From positions 2,557,001 through 2,621,000 of the forward strand of contig NZ_CP011477.1 of the NCBI RefSeq assembly GCF_001010805.1: DNA of 64,000 nucleotides, written 5' to 3'. Of the stretch, positions 46,546-56,934 are shown piece after piece (position 1 is the first letter of the stretch; each line of letters opens with the position of its first letter). The stretch is from Spongiibacter sp. IMCC21906. Lineage in GTDB: Bacteria > Pseudomonadota > Gammaproteobacteria > Pseudomonadales > Spongiibacteraceae. A program made the translations under genes and the position numbers. The notes below the pieces were generated by a model. The model saw nothing but the letters and a program-made list of their open reading frames with translations. It did no database searches and was not told the origin of the DNA.

Positions 46546-46998
46546 CGCACAGCCCCTGTTAACAAAAAAATGCCGTCTAAATATAGTTGTTAGGGGCGGC
46601 GTTTTCTATCATTTAACGCGACTATTTTTGGCGTACTTATCAGTATTAAGTAATTGTTATTTAACTAATTATCAAGATAGCAAGCACTGTAATCTAGCAT
46701 TTAAAATCAACCTCCTTTTTAAACTTTTAATACACCAAAAAATCATTCCGCACCCACTCCCCCAGAAATACATCTGACCCAAACCTACACCCCAACCACA
46801 TACACTTCACGAGCTGATTAAACAAACCGAGCACCGACTTAAAAACCCATCAATAGACCGGAAAACCCTATCGCGACCAAGCACTTTGCTATAAACGAAC
46901 AAAGGCGTTTCCATACGCTGAAGCCCAGGCAAACTCTCGCACTTTATGGTTTAATAGCGCCCTTTCACTTTTCAGCTTAAAGGCAGGCACGACGCAGT
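46546..46998. other. 453-bp intergenic region upstream of gcvP
   Basis: AT-rich, with no gene. I looked for a glycine riboswitch because gcvP follows, but found no convincing pair of aptamers. The segment TTTATGGTTTAATAG near 46943-46957 could hold a -10 element. It carries the promoters of the divergent lipoprotein and gcvP. Confidence 0.5.
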
Positions 46999-49872
46999 AT
47001 GACAAGCGCTATTGGCTCACTTTTTTCCCATGACGAATTCTTGCAACGTCATATTGGCCCAGACCAACAAGAACTGCAGGCAATGCTGGATAGCGTGGGA
47101 GCATCATCGCTGGATGAGCTAATTGAACAAACCGTGCCAGCGTCGATATTACGGGGCGCCATGCCATTACCTGCCCCCCAAGGCGAAAGCGACACCCTTA
47201 ATGAGCTAAAAGCCATCGCCCAGAAAAACCAAGTTGCCCAAAGTTTTATTGGCATGGGCTATCACGACACCATTACCCCCGCCGTTATTTTGCGAAATGT
47301 GCTGGAAAACCCCGGCTGGTATACCGCATATACACCCTACCAACCCGAAATTGCCCAGGGTCGGCTGGAAGCACTGCTAAACTTCCAGCAAGTAGTTATG
47401 GACCTGACGGGCCTGGAATTGGCCAACGCCTCGTTGCTTGATGAATCCACCGCTGCAGCCGAAGCCATGGCCTTATGCAAGCGCATTGCCCGCAAAAACA
47501 AGAGCAATGTGTTTTTAATTGATGAAAACTGCCACCCGCAAACCATTGCTGTCGTTAAAACCCGGGCACTGCCTCTTGGGCTCGACGTTGTGGTCGCTGA
47601 CGCCCAGTCTGCCCTGACCACCACAGAATGTTTTGGCGTATTACTGCAATATCCCGGCAGCAACGGGCAGTTAACGGACCTGCGCCCACTGATAGAGGAA
47701 GCCAAGCAACGTGACATCAGCACCGTGGTCGCCGCCGATATTTTAAGCTTATTACTGCTGACACCTCCCGGCGAGCAAGGCGCAGACATTGTCATTGGCA
47801 GCGCCCAACGCTTTGGGGTGCCCATGGGCTTTGGCGGCCCCCATGCCGCCTTTATGGCCACCAAAGACAAATTCAAACGCTCCCTGCCCGGCCGCATTAT
47901 TGGGGTATCGGTGGATACCAAGGGTAAACGCGCCCTGCGCATGGCCATGCAAACCCGCGAACAACACATCCGCCGGGAAAAGGCCACTTCTAACATTTGC
48001 ACCTCCCAGGCACTACTGGCAGTCATGGCGTCTTTCTACGCGGTGTATCACGGCCCTCACGGTCTTAAAAAAATCGCCGCCCGCTGTAACCGCCTGGCAG
48101 GATTGTTTGCACTCGGCCTGGAAAAAATGGGGTATCAGTGCAACAAACAATTTTTTGACACCATTTGCGTTGATACCGGCGACGATACCGGCCGCATTTT
48201 TAATGCCGCCGCAGACCAGCTCATAAACCTTCGTCGCTTTGATAGCCAACTCAGCATCAGTTTTGATGAATGCAGCAAAGTTGAAGACCTGCAAAAACTT
48301 TGGCAGCTGTTTCAAACCGACCAACCCTTACCAAATGTCGCAGCCTTAGACGAAGAATTGCCCCAGCTACCCGGCATCCCCGCTACGCTACAACGTCAAA
48401 GCGAGGTGCTAAGTCATCCAATATTTAATCAATACCACTCCGAAACAGAAATGCTGCGTTATATGAAGCGGCTGGAAAATAAAGACATCGCCCTGAACCA
48501 CTCGATGATCGCCTTGGGCTCCTGCACCATGAAGCTAAATGCGACCGCAGAGATGATCCCCATTACCTGGCCAGAATTTGCGCGCATCCACCCCTTTGCA
48601 CCTAAAAACCAGGTCTCGGGCTACCTGGAAATGATCCGTCAATTAGAAGCGCAACTTGTCGCCTGCACTGGATACGACCATTTTTCTATGCAACCTAATG
48701 CGGGCTCCCAAGGGGAGTACGCTGGTTTGCTAGCTATAAAGCGCTACCACGAAAGCCGAGGGGACCACGAACGTAATATCTGCCTTATCCCCAGCTCAGC
48801 CCACGGTACCAACCCAGCGTCTGCAGCCATGGCGGGTATGTCCGTTGTTATTGTTGGCTGTGACCGCCAAGGCAATGTCGACATTGAGGACCTCAAAGAA
48901 AAAGCCCAACGGCATAGCGGTGAACTCGCTGCCATTATGGTCACTTACCCCTCAACACACGGGGTATTTGAAGAAGGCATTCGGGATATTTGTAAAATTG
49001 TTCACGACTGCGGTGGCCAGGTTTATGTTGATGGCGCCAATATGAATGCATTGGTAGGCGTGGCAGCGCCCGGCGAATTTGGTGCCGACGTCTCCCACTT
49101 AAACCTGCACAAAACCTTCTGTATTCCCCACGGCGGCGGCGGACCCGGCATGGGGCCTATTGGTGTAAAAAGTCATCTTGCGCCATTTTTACCCAACCAT
49201 CCCGTGTCCAGCGTCGACGGAATTGAAGCCAGCAACGACACCATCTCTGGCGCCACCTATGGCAGCGCCGGCATACTGCCCATTTCGTGGAGCTATATTC
49301 GCTTGATGGGCGCAGAGGGTCTTAAAAAAGCCACCCAGGTCGCCATCCTCAACGCCAACTATGTTGCCAAGCGACTCAGCCCCCACTTCCCCGTGCTCTA
49401 CACTGGGCGCAATGACCGCGTCGCACACGAGTGTATTATTGACCTGCGTCCGCTTAAAGACAGCAGCGGTATTACCGAAGAAGACATTGCCAAACGCCTT
49501 ATGGATTACGGCTTTCACGCCCCAACCATGTCGTTTCCCGTGCCCGGCACACTGATGATTGAGCCTACCGAAAGCGAATCGCAGTACGAGCTGGATCGTT
49601 TCTGTGACGCCATGATCCAAATCCGTCAAGAAATTGCCCAGGTCGAAAGCGGACACTACCCGGCAGACAATAACCCGCTAGTAAATGCCCCTCATAGCTA
49701 TAACGATGTTGTCGTCACTCATTGGGACCATCCCTATTCCAGAGAAGAGGCTGTTTTTCCGGTTGCCAGCTTGAGAGAAAACAAATACTGGCCATCAGTA
49801 AACCGAATCGACAATGTCTATGGCGATCGCAACCTGTTCTGTGCCTGTCCGCCTATTGAAAGCTACCAATAG
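46999..49872 (+). CDS. gcvP: glycine dehydrogenase (decarboxylating), P protein
   Basis: PLP enzyme of 957 residues, the P protein of the glycine cleavage system. It is a fused two-half protein. The N-terminal half starts [20 protein letters not shown]; the C-terminal half carries the Schiff-base lysine in [20 protein letters not shown] near residue 704. Both glycine-rich loops ([17 protein letters not shown]) are present and length is normal. gcvT and gcvH are not adjacent, as happens in many marine gammaproteobacteria. Confidence 0.98.
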   Translation: MTSAIGSLFSHDEFLQRHIGPDQQELQAMLDSVGASSLDELIEQTVPASILRGAMPLPAPQGESDTLNELKAIAQKNQVAQSFIGMGYHDTITPAVILRNVLENPGWYTAYTPYQPEIAQGRLEALLNFQQVVMDLTGLELANASLLDESTAAAEAMALCKRIARKNKSNVFLIDENCHPQTIAVVKTRALPLGLDVVVADAQSALTTTECFGVLLQYPGSNGQLTDLRPLIEEAKQRDISTVVAADILSLLLLTPPGEQGADIVIGSAQRFGVPMGFGGPHAAFMATKDKFKRSLPGRIIGVSVDTKGKRALRMAMQTREQHIRREKATSNICTSQALLAVMASFYAVYHGPHGLKKIAARCNRLAGLFALGLEKMGYQCNKQFFDTICVDTGDDTGRIFNAAADQLINLRRFDSQLSISFDECSKVEDLQKLWQLFQTDQPLPNVAALDEELPQLPGIPATLQRQSEVLSHPIFNQYHSETEMLRYMKRLENKDIALNHSMIALGSCTMKLNATAEMIPITWPEFARIHPFAPKNQVSGYLEMIRQLEAQLVACTGYDHFSMQPNAGSQGEYAGLLAIKRYHESRGDHERNICLIPSSAHGTNPASAAMAGMSVVIVGCDRQGNVDIEDLKEKAQRHSGELAAIMVTYPSTHGVFEEGIRDICKIVHDCGGQVYVDGANMNALVGVAAPGEFGADVSHLNLHKTFCIPHGGGGPGMGPIGVKSHLAPFLPNHPVSSVDGIEASNDTISGATYGSAGILPISWSYIRLMGAEGLKKATQVAILNANYVAKRLSPHFPVLYTGRNDRVAHECIIDLRPLKDSSGITEEDIAKRLMDYGFHAPTMSFPVPGTLMIEPTESESQYELDRFCDAMIQIRQEIAQVESGHYPADNNPLVNAPHSYNDVVVTHWDHPYSREEAVFPVASLRENKYWPSVNRIDNVYGDRNLFCACPPIESYQ

Positions 49873-50270
49873 CGGGCTTAAACCCCAGAATTAGGTCTAG
49901 GCATTAAGTGTTTGTTAAGGCAAAATAATTTACAATGCGAAAATATATCGATGGCCACCAACGACACATGCGGTATGGTTATCACAGTGAACGTTGGGGC
50001 GAGTCAAAAATGATCGACGCATCCATGGATTGGTAGCAGCTACGCTAAAAAGAAAAATTTGACTCAAGGCCCCAAAAACGCGTATTTAAATAGCTGATTT
50101 ACTACCTAATTCACAGAATTGGGATTCAGGTATGAACTAACATCCAAGCTTAGATGCGAACATATTGTGTTTGTGGTCAAAGTCCGTAAAACTACGGCCA
50201 CTTATACCATAAGGCACTAAAAACCTCTTAATAATCTGCAACACAGTCGAACTCTCCTGGAGGGGGATAA
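49873..50270. other. 398-bp intergenic region upstream of the large lipoprotein gene
   Basis: No gene is supported; a 33-codon ORF at 49935 lacks a ribosome-binding site. The last 20 bp carry a strong ribosome-binding site, TGGAGGGGG, for the lipoprotein. An imperfect dyad (GTCCGTAAAACTACGGCC) lies near 50182-50200. Confidence 0.5.
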
Positions 50271-53123
50271 ATGAAAACCTTTAAGCATGCCCTAACGTTA
50301 GCGCTCGCCGCTGGCCTGCTATCCGCTTGCGGCGGTGGCGGTGGCTCAAACAGTCCCGACAGACCGGGACTTCGATTAGACCCCGAAACCCTTCGTATTG
50401 AGTTCCCCAATGGCAATATTCTAGCCGGCACTGGCAATGCCATGATCCAAGCCCGTATGCTGGCTCTTCAAACAGACGGTATTGAAGATAATCAAACCCC
50501 TGAGCTGAACGTAACAGCTGATACTAACTGGAGTATTACAGGTTCTGACAATGACCCTGTTGTTGCAGCAGTAGCCGATGAAGTTCGTGACGCAGGCTCA
50601 CTGGGCAATGTCATCGATATTCTCAGCACTATTCGCCTGACAACGGCCGACACAACTAAGAATCTAGCCTTGGCGGGTAGCTATAGTTTTAGCGGTCAGA
50701 CCTACAACTTATCATCGCCCTTTAGTGTGCGTCCGCCTATCCCAAATGGCCCAGCCTTTATCAGTGGCCCAGGCGCTATTGCACTAGACCCACTAAATGA
50801 TGTTGTTCCAGATGACGTCGCATATCAGTTGTTACAACCACTGAAAGAAATCCCAACACCTGAAAACCAAACAGGTACAGTACGCTTCTGTTCTGACAGT
50901 GATTTCTTAGCCTTCAATGGCAATCAGCCTTACACTCAAGGCTCAGCTCCGGCAACCATTACCAATCCATTCTTTGGTAATGACGATAACCAAACCGTCG
51001 TGGTTACAGTTCAGGTTATCGACCCTGATTTCGATTGTGATGAAATTGGTGAGACCCAAGTTGGCGGTACTGACGAAAATCCGATTTTTCTGTCACCGGA
51101 CTACACCAAAACTGTTCAGCTGATCCCTGCCGTTGTTCAAGCGGGCGGTGTCACTATCTGCGGTATCATCAACCCTGAAGTTGACGCCTGCGGTACTGAT
51201 GGCACGTTTAACGATGCAAGCTATCTCAGCGATTGTCGCGGCCTAAACAGCACCAGCATTGATGTACCTGCTGGCGAAAATCTGCAAATGGTTGCACGCT
51301 TAAACTACACCAACCCAAGTAACGGCAACCAACCTGCCTTCACTGACTATCGCTGTGCCGCAAGCGGTCGCCTGACATGGTCTGCCGACGGTGACCCAAT
51401 CTTTGATAATGGTTTAGATGCTGACGACGGTTCTGCCAGCTTTATCAGCCGCAGTGAATTCCTGGATATTGCAGATAGCAACCCAAGTTCTGACGTCACC
51501 GGCAGCTTCGACAACAACAATGGCAGCCCTGCTATCACCGATTCCTTAACGCTAAATCTGGTTGATTCAACGGTTAGTGATATTGAAATTGTGCAGGTCG
51601 ATCCAGACCCAAATGCGCCTAACACGATCTTCCTGAACATTCTGCAAGAAGATCTGGATTACCGTGCCCAGTGTACCTTTGGCGAAAGTAACCCCGTTAC
51701 CGCTACGTGTTCTGACGCCTGTGTAAGCTGGAGTGTAGAAGATGAAGACTTACTAACGGTTAATCCTGAAACAGGCTCAACGACGACTGTTTCTTCCACT
51801 GACGGCAGCACCGTCGGCAGCGCCGATCTTATCGCTACTTACACTTGCGCACCCGGTATCAATGACACTCAAGAGATCACCACCGTAGACGATCCCGTGG
51901 TTGAGCTGCATCTCTTACAGGTATCTAACGCCAACGAAGACCCCGAAGTTCGCAATGTCGATGCCTTCTCTTGTGTTGGTAGAACTGACTTGGTCGGCAC
52001 CCTTGCCGACGGCGAGACCTTTATTAACGGTAGCCAGCAATTCTATGCTCACGCCCTGTTCCAAAGCGAAGCTATGAATCTGAGCGATGAAGAGCGAGCC
52101 AACCTCGACCCATCAACACTGCCAGACGTTAGCGGTGCGGATGCTGTTGTCTTCTCTGCATTGCCAGGCTATGCCAACGGCGACGGTAGTTGTGCAACCG
52201 CATTGGGTCTTGAGCTTCCAGATCTTCCCGGTAGCGGTGGTGGTGACGGCGATGGTTCTCTCTTGTCTGGCATTCCCATTCTAGGCGGTCTCTTGGACTT
52301 CTATCTTGGCGATGTAATCGACATCTTAACCATCCCCTTAGACTCACTCCCCGGCCTACCTGGCGGCGGTGATGGTGGCTTTGGCGCCGGTCCTGCGGCA
52401 AGCTTCTCCGGTGAAATGAAAGGTCAGCTACAAGCCAATGGCCAGCTTCGTCTCAGCACAGTCTGTATCCAAAGCTTTATCGATAATGATGGCAGCGGCG
52501 GGCTAACAGAGGGTGATGACCTAGCCCAAGAAAGCTCTTCGGTTTTAGTGTTACCTGCAGCCGATGACAACCTGCTGAATTTCTCCAATGAGTTGTGTGA
52601 AATTCTGGAGCCTGCGTTAACCTTGGGTGCTGGCACGCCTGCTTCAGGTATTGTACCTGCAGGTATTGTAGTGCCGCTGGTATATGGCGTGAGCTTAATT
52701 GCCGATCCCGTGCTTAACGTTCTGGATGACACCGTACCCACTGAAGACATCCTGAATGCGCTGATTACTGGTAGCTTCTCTGACCTCAGCATTCCTGGTC
52801 AGCCAGAATTCACCGATGCACCCTTTGGCTTGGGCTTCCTAACCAATGGACTACTGAGCGGCACAGGCGCAACACCGGGACTTGAGCCCACACTAGTTGA
52901 TGCCTTAGACTCTTGCTTAATTGACCCATTGACACTAAGTGTTAACTCACTTCTGACTGGTTTGCTGACCCTTGATCCTGGGGCACTAGGCGACATAGCA
53001 GACAGTGGTTTCTCTCCTGCAGAGTGCGCAGCTATCTTTGGCGATGTGCTTCCAGGAGACGGTATCGGGTTACCAGATTTACCCGGTGCGCCAGGCATTC
53101 CCCTGCCGCTACCGACGCCTTAA
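50271..53123 (+). CDS. very large glycine/aspartate-rich surface lipoprotein of unknown function
   Basis: Protein of 950 residues with a lipoprotein signal (lipobox LLSAC, Cys20), followed by a Gly5 linker (GGGGGSNSPDRP) typical of surface-tethered lipoproteins. The mature part is acidic, rich in Asp, Asn, Thr and Gly, and looks like a chain of beta-sandwich (Ig-like) domains with paired cysteines (VTICGIINPEVDACGTD, ATCSDACVSW). From about 640 it changes to leucine/glycine-rich sequence (GSGGGDGDGSLLSGIPILGGLLDFYLG, then SLPGLPGGGDGG) with one EF-hand-like loop (DNDGSGGLTEGDD). No catalytic motif or known family is recognised. A terminator follows, then an OmpA-family gene. Likely outer-membrane anchored, perhaps adhesive or Ca2+-binding. 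Confidence 0.85.
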   Translation: MKTFKHALTLALAAGLLSACGGGGGSNSPDRPGLRLDPETLRIEFPNGNILAGTGNAMIQARMLALQTDGIEDNQTPELNVTADTNWSITGSDNDPVVAAVADEVRDAGSLGNVIDILSTIRLTTADTTKNLALAGSYSFSGQTYNLSSPFSVRPPIPNGPAFISGPGAIALDPLNDVVPDDVAYQLLQPLKEIPTPENQTGTVRFCSDSDFLAFNGNQPYTQGSAPATITNPFFGNDDNQTVVVTVQVIDPDFDCDEIGETQVGGTDENPIFLSPDYTKTVQLIPAVVQAGGVTICGIINPEVDACGTDGTFNDASYLSDCRGLNSTSIDVPAGENLQMVARLNYTNPSNGNQPAFTDYRCAASGRLTWSADGDPIFDNGLDADDGSASFISRSEFLDIADSNPSSDVTGSFDNNNGSPAITDSLTLNLVDSTVSDIEIVQVDPDPNAPNTIFLNILQEDLDYRAQCTFGESNPVTATCSDACVSWSVEDEDLLTVNPETGSTTTVSSTDGSTVGSADLIATYTCAPGINDTQEITTVDDPVVELHLLQVSNANEDPEVRNVDAFSCVGRTDLVGTLADGETFINGSQQFYAHALFQSEAMNLSDEERANLDPSTLPDVSGADAVVFSALPGYANGDGSCATALGLELPDLPGSGGGDGDGSLLSGIPILGGLLDFYLGDVIDILTIPLDSLPGLPGGGDGGFGAGPAASFSGEMKGQLQANGQLRLSTVCIQSFIDNDGSGGLTEGDDLAQESSSVLVLPAADDNLLNFSNELCEILEPALTLGAGTPASGIVPAGIVVPLVYGVSLIADPVLNVLDDTVPTEDILNALITGSFSDLSIPGQPEFTDAPFGLGFLTNGLLSGTGATPGLEPTLVDALDSCLIDPLTLSVNSLLTGLLTLDPGALGDIADSGFSPAECAAIFGDVLPGDGIGLPDLPGAPGIPLPLPTP

Positions 53124-53134
53124 TAAGCTCTTCT

Positions 53135-53157
53135 AACGCGACCCACTGGGTCGCGTT
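53135..53157 (+). terminator. terminator after the large lipoprotein gene
   Basis: AACGCGACCC at 53135-53144 pairs with GGGTCGCGTT at 53148-53157, followed by TTT. A perfect TATAAT at 53160-53165 directly after may be the -10 of the OmpA-family gene, though no matching -35 is seen. Confidence 0.85.
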
Positions 53158-53189
53158 TTTATAATTAACTACAAATGGAGACCCAATAG

Positions 53190-54485
53190 ATGAGCAAGTT
53201 GCGTAACTGGACGATTGCCCTTGCTTTAGGCTGCACAGCTATTTCGGGACACAGCCAAGAAGACGACGAGCGCACCTACGACAACCGCTGGCGACTTCAC
53301 GGCATGGCGGGCTCGATGGTAGCCGATGACTCCGACTACGATACCGGTTTTGAATACAAAATCGGTATCGGTAAGCCCATCAGTCGCTATGTCATGCTGG
53401 ACTTACAAGCCAACTTTGGCGAACTAGAAACAGAAATTGGTGATCAATACGAACGCGCCGTTGGTGGCTTAGATGTATTGTTCTTCCCTGCCCGGGCCTT
53501 TGAACTAGATTCCCGCGCGTTTCAGCCCTTCTTTGGTGTTGGTGCCACCTACCATGAAATCGACTTTTTAGGTGCCACCGAGTCAGGTTTCGGTACCGAC
53601 ATGATTGCCGGTTTTATGTACAAACTGGATCAAGTCGAGTTTCGTGCAGAACTGCGCTACCAGGTCGACAATATCGAAGAAGAGCCGCCCATTCAGGACG
53701 ACACCTTCTATACCTATGGCGCAATGCTCGGTGTCTCTATTCCGCTGGGCGAAAAACCCTTGCCATATAACTACGACTCCGATGGCGATGGCGTACCAGA
53801 CCGCTTGGATAAGTGCCCTAACACCCCTCGGGGAACGCGGGTAGATTCCGATGGTTGCCCATTGGATAAAGACGGTGATGGCGTCCCCGACTTCCGGGAT
53901 AAATGTCCAAACACCCCTCGCGGTGCCAAAGTTAACGTAGATGGCTGCTCCATTGACGATGACCGTGACGGCGTACCCAACGATATCGACCAGTGTCCGA
54001 ACACCCCTTACGGAACCCCAGTTGATGCCAAAGGCTGTGCGTTGGATTCGGATAGAGACGGCGTACCTAACAAGATTGACCAATGTCCAGGTACCCTGCC
54101 CAACATGAAGGTTAACTCTCGTGGCTGCGTCATTTCGCAAACGGTAGAACTGAGCGGTGTTCACTTTGAGTTTGATAAAGCACGCTTGACGCTGGACGCT
54201 AAAACAGTTCTGCGTAAGGTGTCTGAGTCACTCAATAATGAGCCTGATGTGAAAATCATCATAATGGGCCACACCGACTCAATGGGTAGCGATGCTTATA
54301 ACAAGCGTCTATCTCAAGAGCGTGCTCAATCTGTGGTGAACTACCTCTCGACACAAGGTATTAGCAGCAGCCGTATGCAAGCCATTGGTTACGGTGAGAG
54401 CAAACCGGTGGCCAGCAACAGCACTGACGAAGGTCGCGAACGCAACCGCCGCGTTGAGCTTCAGGTTATTTCACCTAATCAGTAA
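53190..54485 (+). CDS. OmpA-family outer-membrane protein with TSP3 calcium repeats
   Basis: OprF-like protein of 431 residues. The signal peptide is cleaved near SGHSQ. An N-terminal 8-strand-type barrel spans about 30-185. Four thrombospondin type 3-like repeats (DSDGDGVPDRLDKCPNTP, KDGDGVPDFRDKCPNTP, DDRDGVPNDIDQCPNTP, DSDRDGVPNKIDQCPG) at about 195-305 bind Ca2+ and are cysteine-paired. The C-terminal OmpA peptidoglycan-binding domain includes HFEFDKARL, GHTDSMGSD and NRRVEL. It links the outer membrane to the wall. GGAGA lies upstream of the ATG. Confidence 0.93.
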   Translation: MSKLRNWTIALALGCTAISGHSQEDDERTYDNRWRLHGMAGSMVADDSDYDTGFEYKIGIGKPISRYVMLDLQANFGELETEIGDQYERAVGGLDVLFFPARAFELDSRAFQPFFGVGATYHEIDFLGATESGFGTDMIAGFMYKLDQVEFRAELRYQVDNIEEEPPIQDDTFYTYGAMLGVSIPLGEKPLPYNYDSDGDGVPDRLDKCPNTPRGTRVDSDGCPLDKDGDGVPDFRDKCPNTPRGAKVNVDGCSIDDDRDGVPNDIDQCPNTPYGTPVDAKGCALDSDRDGVPNKIDQCPGTLPNMKVNSRGCVISQTVELSGVHFEFDKARLTLDAKTVLRKVSESLNNEPDVKIIIMGHTDSMGSDAYNKRLSQERAQSVVNYLSTQGISSSRMQAIGYGESKPVASNSTDEGRERNRRVELQVISPNQ

Positions 54486-54504
54486 CAGGCGACACTAAAA
54501 TGAT

Positions 54505-54534
54505 AAGGGCGGCTGATAAGCCGCCCTTTTTTTT
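54505..54534 (+). terminator. terminator after the OmpA-family gene
   Basis: AAGGGCGGCT at 54505-54514 pairs with AGCCGCCCTT at 54519-54528 around a GATA loop, followed by six T. Confidence 0.93.
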
Positions 54535-54684
54535 CGCCTGTATATTTAATGCCCTATCGCCCTCTTAACGTTCGCCAATAACAACCGTTACGACATCCCT
54601 CTTTAGGATTTTTATCATCAGTTGCAACGAGTAAAATCCTGTCCACACGCCTCGGGTGCCAAGCTGGCTCGATACAGCAGCACA

Positions 54685-55776
54685 TTAAAAAGTGTTATTA
54701 GACTTAGGGAAGTCTAGAGGAATTTGACGGTCCAGCTGCGAGTTCTCAGCTTCGTCCTTAAAACGTAAACCGACACCCAACAAACGAACAGGTTGATTCA
54801 GCCTACCCCACGCCTGGCGTGTCAAATCATGGTACACCGACATATCAGGTACCGCGCAATCTACCCGCCGCTCCACAGTGGTCGTTTGAAAGTCACTGCT
54901 TTTAAGTTTTACAAAGGCGCCACATATTTGCTCTTTAGAAGTGCTGGCTTTTTCCATTCGGGACTCCAACCGAGACAGCAAAGCCTCCACCTGCATCAAC
55001 GCCATCGCCTCCGTGGGCAAATCCTCAGGATAAGTATGCTCCACACTGAGGGATTTTCGCTGCCGACGAGTCTGCACCGGACGCTGATCATCTCCTCTCG
55101 CGCAGTGATACAAATGTTGACCAAACTTTCCAAACTGCCGTACTAATTCATGTAATGGAATATTGAGAATATCGGCACCGGTACGCAAGTCAGACTGATG
55201 AAGGCGTTGGGCCATCACCTTGCCAACGCCGTGAATTTTTTCTACCGGCAGCTGGGCGGCAAACCTGGCCGCATGATCGGGAGCAATCACCATTAAACCA
55301 TCTGGCTTATTCCAATCACTGGCCACTTTTGCCAGAAATTTATTACCCGCCACACCGGCAGAAATAGTGATACCCACTTCCTCTACAACGGCGCGGCGAA
55401 TTTCCTCGGCAATCCGGGTAGCACTGCCCTGACAATGTGGGCTCTCTGTCACATCCAGATAAGCCTCATCTAAAGATAAGGGCTCTATGACATCGGTATA
55501 GCGCAAAAATATCGCTCTGACCTGTTCAGCAGCTTTCCTGTACTTGTCCATAGAGGGAGGAATAACCAACAAGCCAGGACAGAGCTTTTTGGCTTGCCCA
55601 GTAGGCATGGCAGAGCGAACGCCATAACTCCGAGCCAGATAATTGCAGGTAGCAATCACCCCTCGACGGTCCGAGTCACCACCAACCGCCAAAGGTAAAA
55701 AGCGTAACGAGGGATCATCCCGCATCTCCACTGAGGCGTAGAAGCAATCGCAGTCGCAATGAATAATTTTCCGCAT
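54685..55776 (-). CDS. dinB: DNA polymerase IV
   Basis: Y-family translesion polymerase of 363 residues. The start at 55776 (MRKIIHCDCDCFYASVE) is chosen, with catalytic Asp8 and Asp10 region and the second acidic pair in PLSLDEAYLDV. The 13 residues upstream in frame are not family-like. The thumb has the helix-hairpin-helix HGVGKVMAQRLH, and the little finger follows. The C-terminal LPLDF-like end, QIPLDFP, is the beta-clamp motif. A LexA-like box lies just upstream, indicating SOS control. Confidence 0.96.
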   Translation of the reverse strand: MRKIIHCDCDCFYASVEMRDDPSLRFLPLAVGGDSDRRGVIATCNYLARSYGVRSAMPTGQAKKLCPGLLVIPPSMDKYRKAAEQVRAIFLRYTDVIEPLSLDEAYLDVTESPHCQGSATRIAEEIRRAVVEEVGITISAGVAGNKFLAKVASDWNKPDGLMVIAPDHAARFAAQLPVEKIHGVGKVMAQRLHQSDLRTGADILNIPLHELVRQFGKFGQHLYHCARGDDQRPVQTRRQRKSLSVEHTYPEDLPTEAMALMQVEALLSRLESRMEKASTSKEQICGAFVKLKSSDFQTTTVERRVDCAVPDMSVYHDLTRQAWGRLNQPVRLLGVGLRFKDEAENSQLDRQIPLDFPKSNNTF

Positions 55777-55788
55777 CAGCAACAAATA

Positions 55789-55804
55789 CTGGTTATTTAA
55801 ACAG
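55789..55804 (-). promoter_or_regulatory. LexA (SOS) box upstream of dinB
   Basis: On the minus strand it reads CTGTTTAAATAACCAG: CTGT-N8-CCAG, one mismatch from the CTGT-N8-ACAG consensus, with an all-A/T centre. It lies 13 bp upstream of the dinB start, over the expected promoter/leader. Confidence 0.65.
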
Positions 55805-55974
55805 CAATCTAGCAAATTCGGTATGGGATGTCACCGCTCCAGGGCGTTATACTGTGCAAAACTTCATCGCAAACTTGCGACGCGCTTTAATAGCCCGTTT
55901 GCAGGGGTTAGCCTTAAATGTCGCTAACCTATGTATGCAGAGGTTTCTTCATTTTTTTAACCGAGATCCCGATA

Positions 55975-56376
55975 ATGTCAGTAAACGACTGGACGCCAGA
56001 CACACAGCTCGCCCAGCAACAAATTGATTCTCAGTGGCTCAAAAAGTGTATTGCCATGAGTCAGGCAAACGCGCTGGAAACCATGGCGGAGCAAATAGAT
56101 GCAGCCGATCTAAGGGAAAAAGCGGCGTATATGCGCCTCCCCCCAGAACAATGGCAGGCAGCGACCACCCATTTTAATAACGATGAACTCATCGCCTTAA
56201 TTCGATTTTTTACCCGGGCAGAAATGCTGCTAAGCGGCTGGGAGGCAGGCAACAGCTCTCCTGTTATCGCCCTTAATAAAGCGCTTCGCCAACGGGGAGA
56301 AAAACTATCAAAAGAAACGTTGTTATGGATTAGGGCCAATAGCGATAACCGCTATATTCCCAATGGCGCCCTATAA
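55975..56376 (+). CDS. hypothetical protein, 133 residues
   Basis: Soluble, mostly helical protein (MSVNDWTPDTQLAQQQIDSQ...). It has a repeated helical feel (AMSQANALETMAEQIDAADLREKAAYMRL; NDELIALIRFFTRAEMLLSGW) and ends RYIPNGAL. I do not recognise the family. The start at 55975 follows GAGA; an upstream ATG at 55918 adds a hydrophobic segment (CRGFFIFLTEIP), which I judge non-coding. It is divergent from dinB and so may share the SOS region, though its promoter is about 170 bp away. Confidence 0.72.
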   Translation: MSVNDWTPDTQLAQQQIDSQWLKKCIAMSQANALETMAEQIDAADLREKAAYMRLPPEQWQAATTHFNNDELIALIRFFTRAEMLLSGWEAGNSSPVIALNKALRQRGEKLSKETLLWIRANSDNRYIPNGAL

Positions 56377-56453
56377 CAGACGGCTTAAAGCAAAAGCGGT
56401 TAGCAGGCACGCCCCCTTACACCCCCTAAGAGGGCTACTGTCAGTACTGCCGG

Positions 56454-56744
56454 CTACTTTTGTTTGTTCTCAAACGCTGCCATTTGCTCTGCAGAGGCCT
56501 CAGCCTGGTAAAGCTTCTTCCATTCTGAATACGGCATGCCATAAACCCGCTCCCGGGCGGCCTCATAGTCTACCGTTTTACCCTGCTCCTCTGCCGCAGC
56601 CACATACCACTTAGACAGGCAGTTGCGACAAAAGCCCGCTAAATTCATCAAATCAATATTTTGAACATCTTTGCGCGCATCAAGGTGGGCAAGCAAACGA
56701 CGAAAAACTGCCGCTTCAATCGCGTCGTTGTTGGTATCAGACAT
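56454..56744 (-). CDS. DUF1244 family protein
   Basis: Small protein of 96 residues. The central NIDLMNLAGFCRNCLSKWY with its CxxC pair is the DUF1244 signature, and VYGMPYSEWKKLYQ follows. Function is unknown. It may bind a metal through CRNC. It converges with the 133-residue gene. Confidence 0.9.
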   Translation of the reverse strand: MSDTNNDAIEAAVFRRLLAHLDARKDVQNIDLMNLAGFCRNCLSKWYVAAAEEQGKTVDYEAARERVYGMPYSEWKKLYQAEASAEQMAAFENKQK

Positions 56745-56934
56745 ATTCTATTCCTCATTAATTTTTGCAAACGAGTCTATCCATTCTCGCAGAATTTGCT
56801 ATGGTTTAGGTCAGTTGTAGTGATTAACGGCTAATAGCCTTAGATCTCGGGCTCAATTTTCTGTAACAGTATTGAGCTACGTTATAAACACTGGCCAGTG
56901 TCGTCGGCCAATCCAATGTTAAGAGGATAGCAAA

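Noticed and set aside
46546-46998. Glycine riboswitch upstream of gcvP
   Set aside because: The expected tandem aptamer core and expression-platform stem are not visible.
49935-50036. 33-codon ORF in the gap before the large lipoprotein
   Set aside because: No ribosome-binding site and no features beyond chance.
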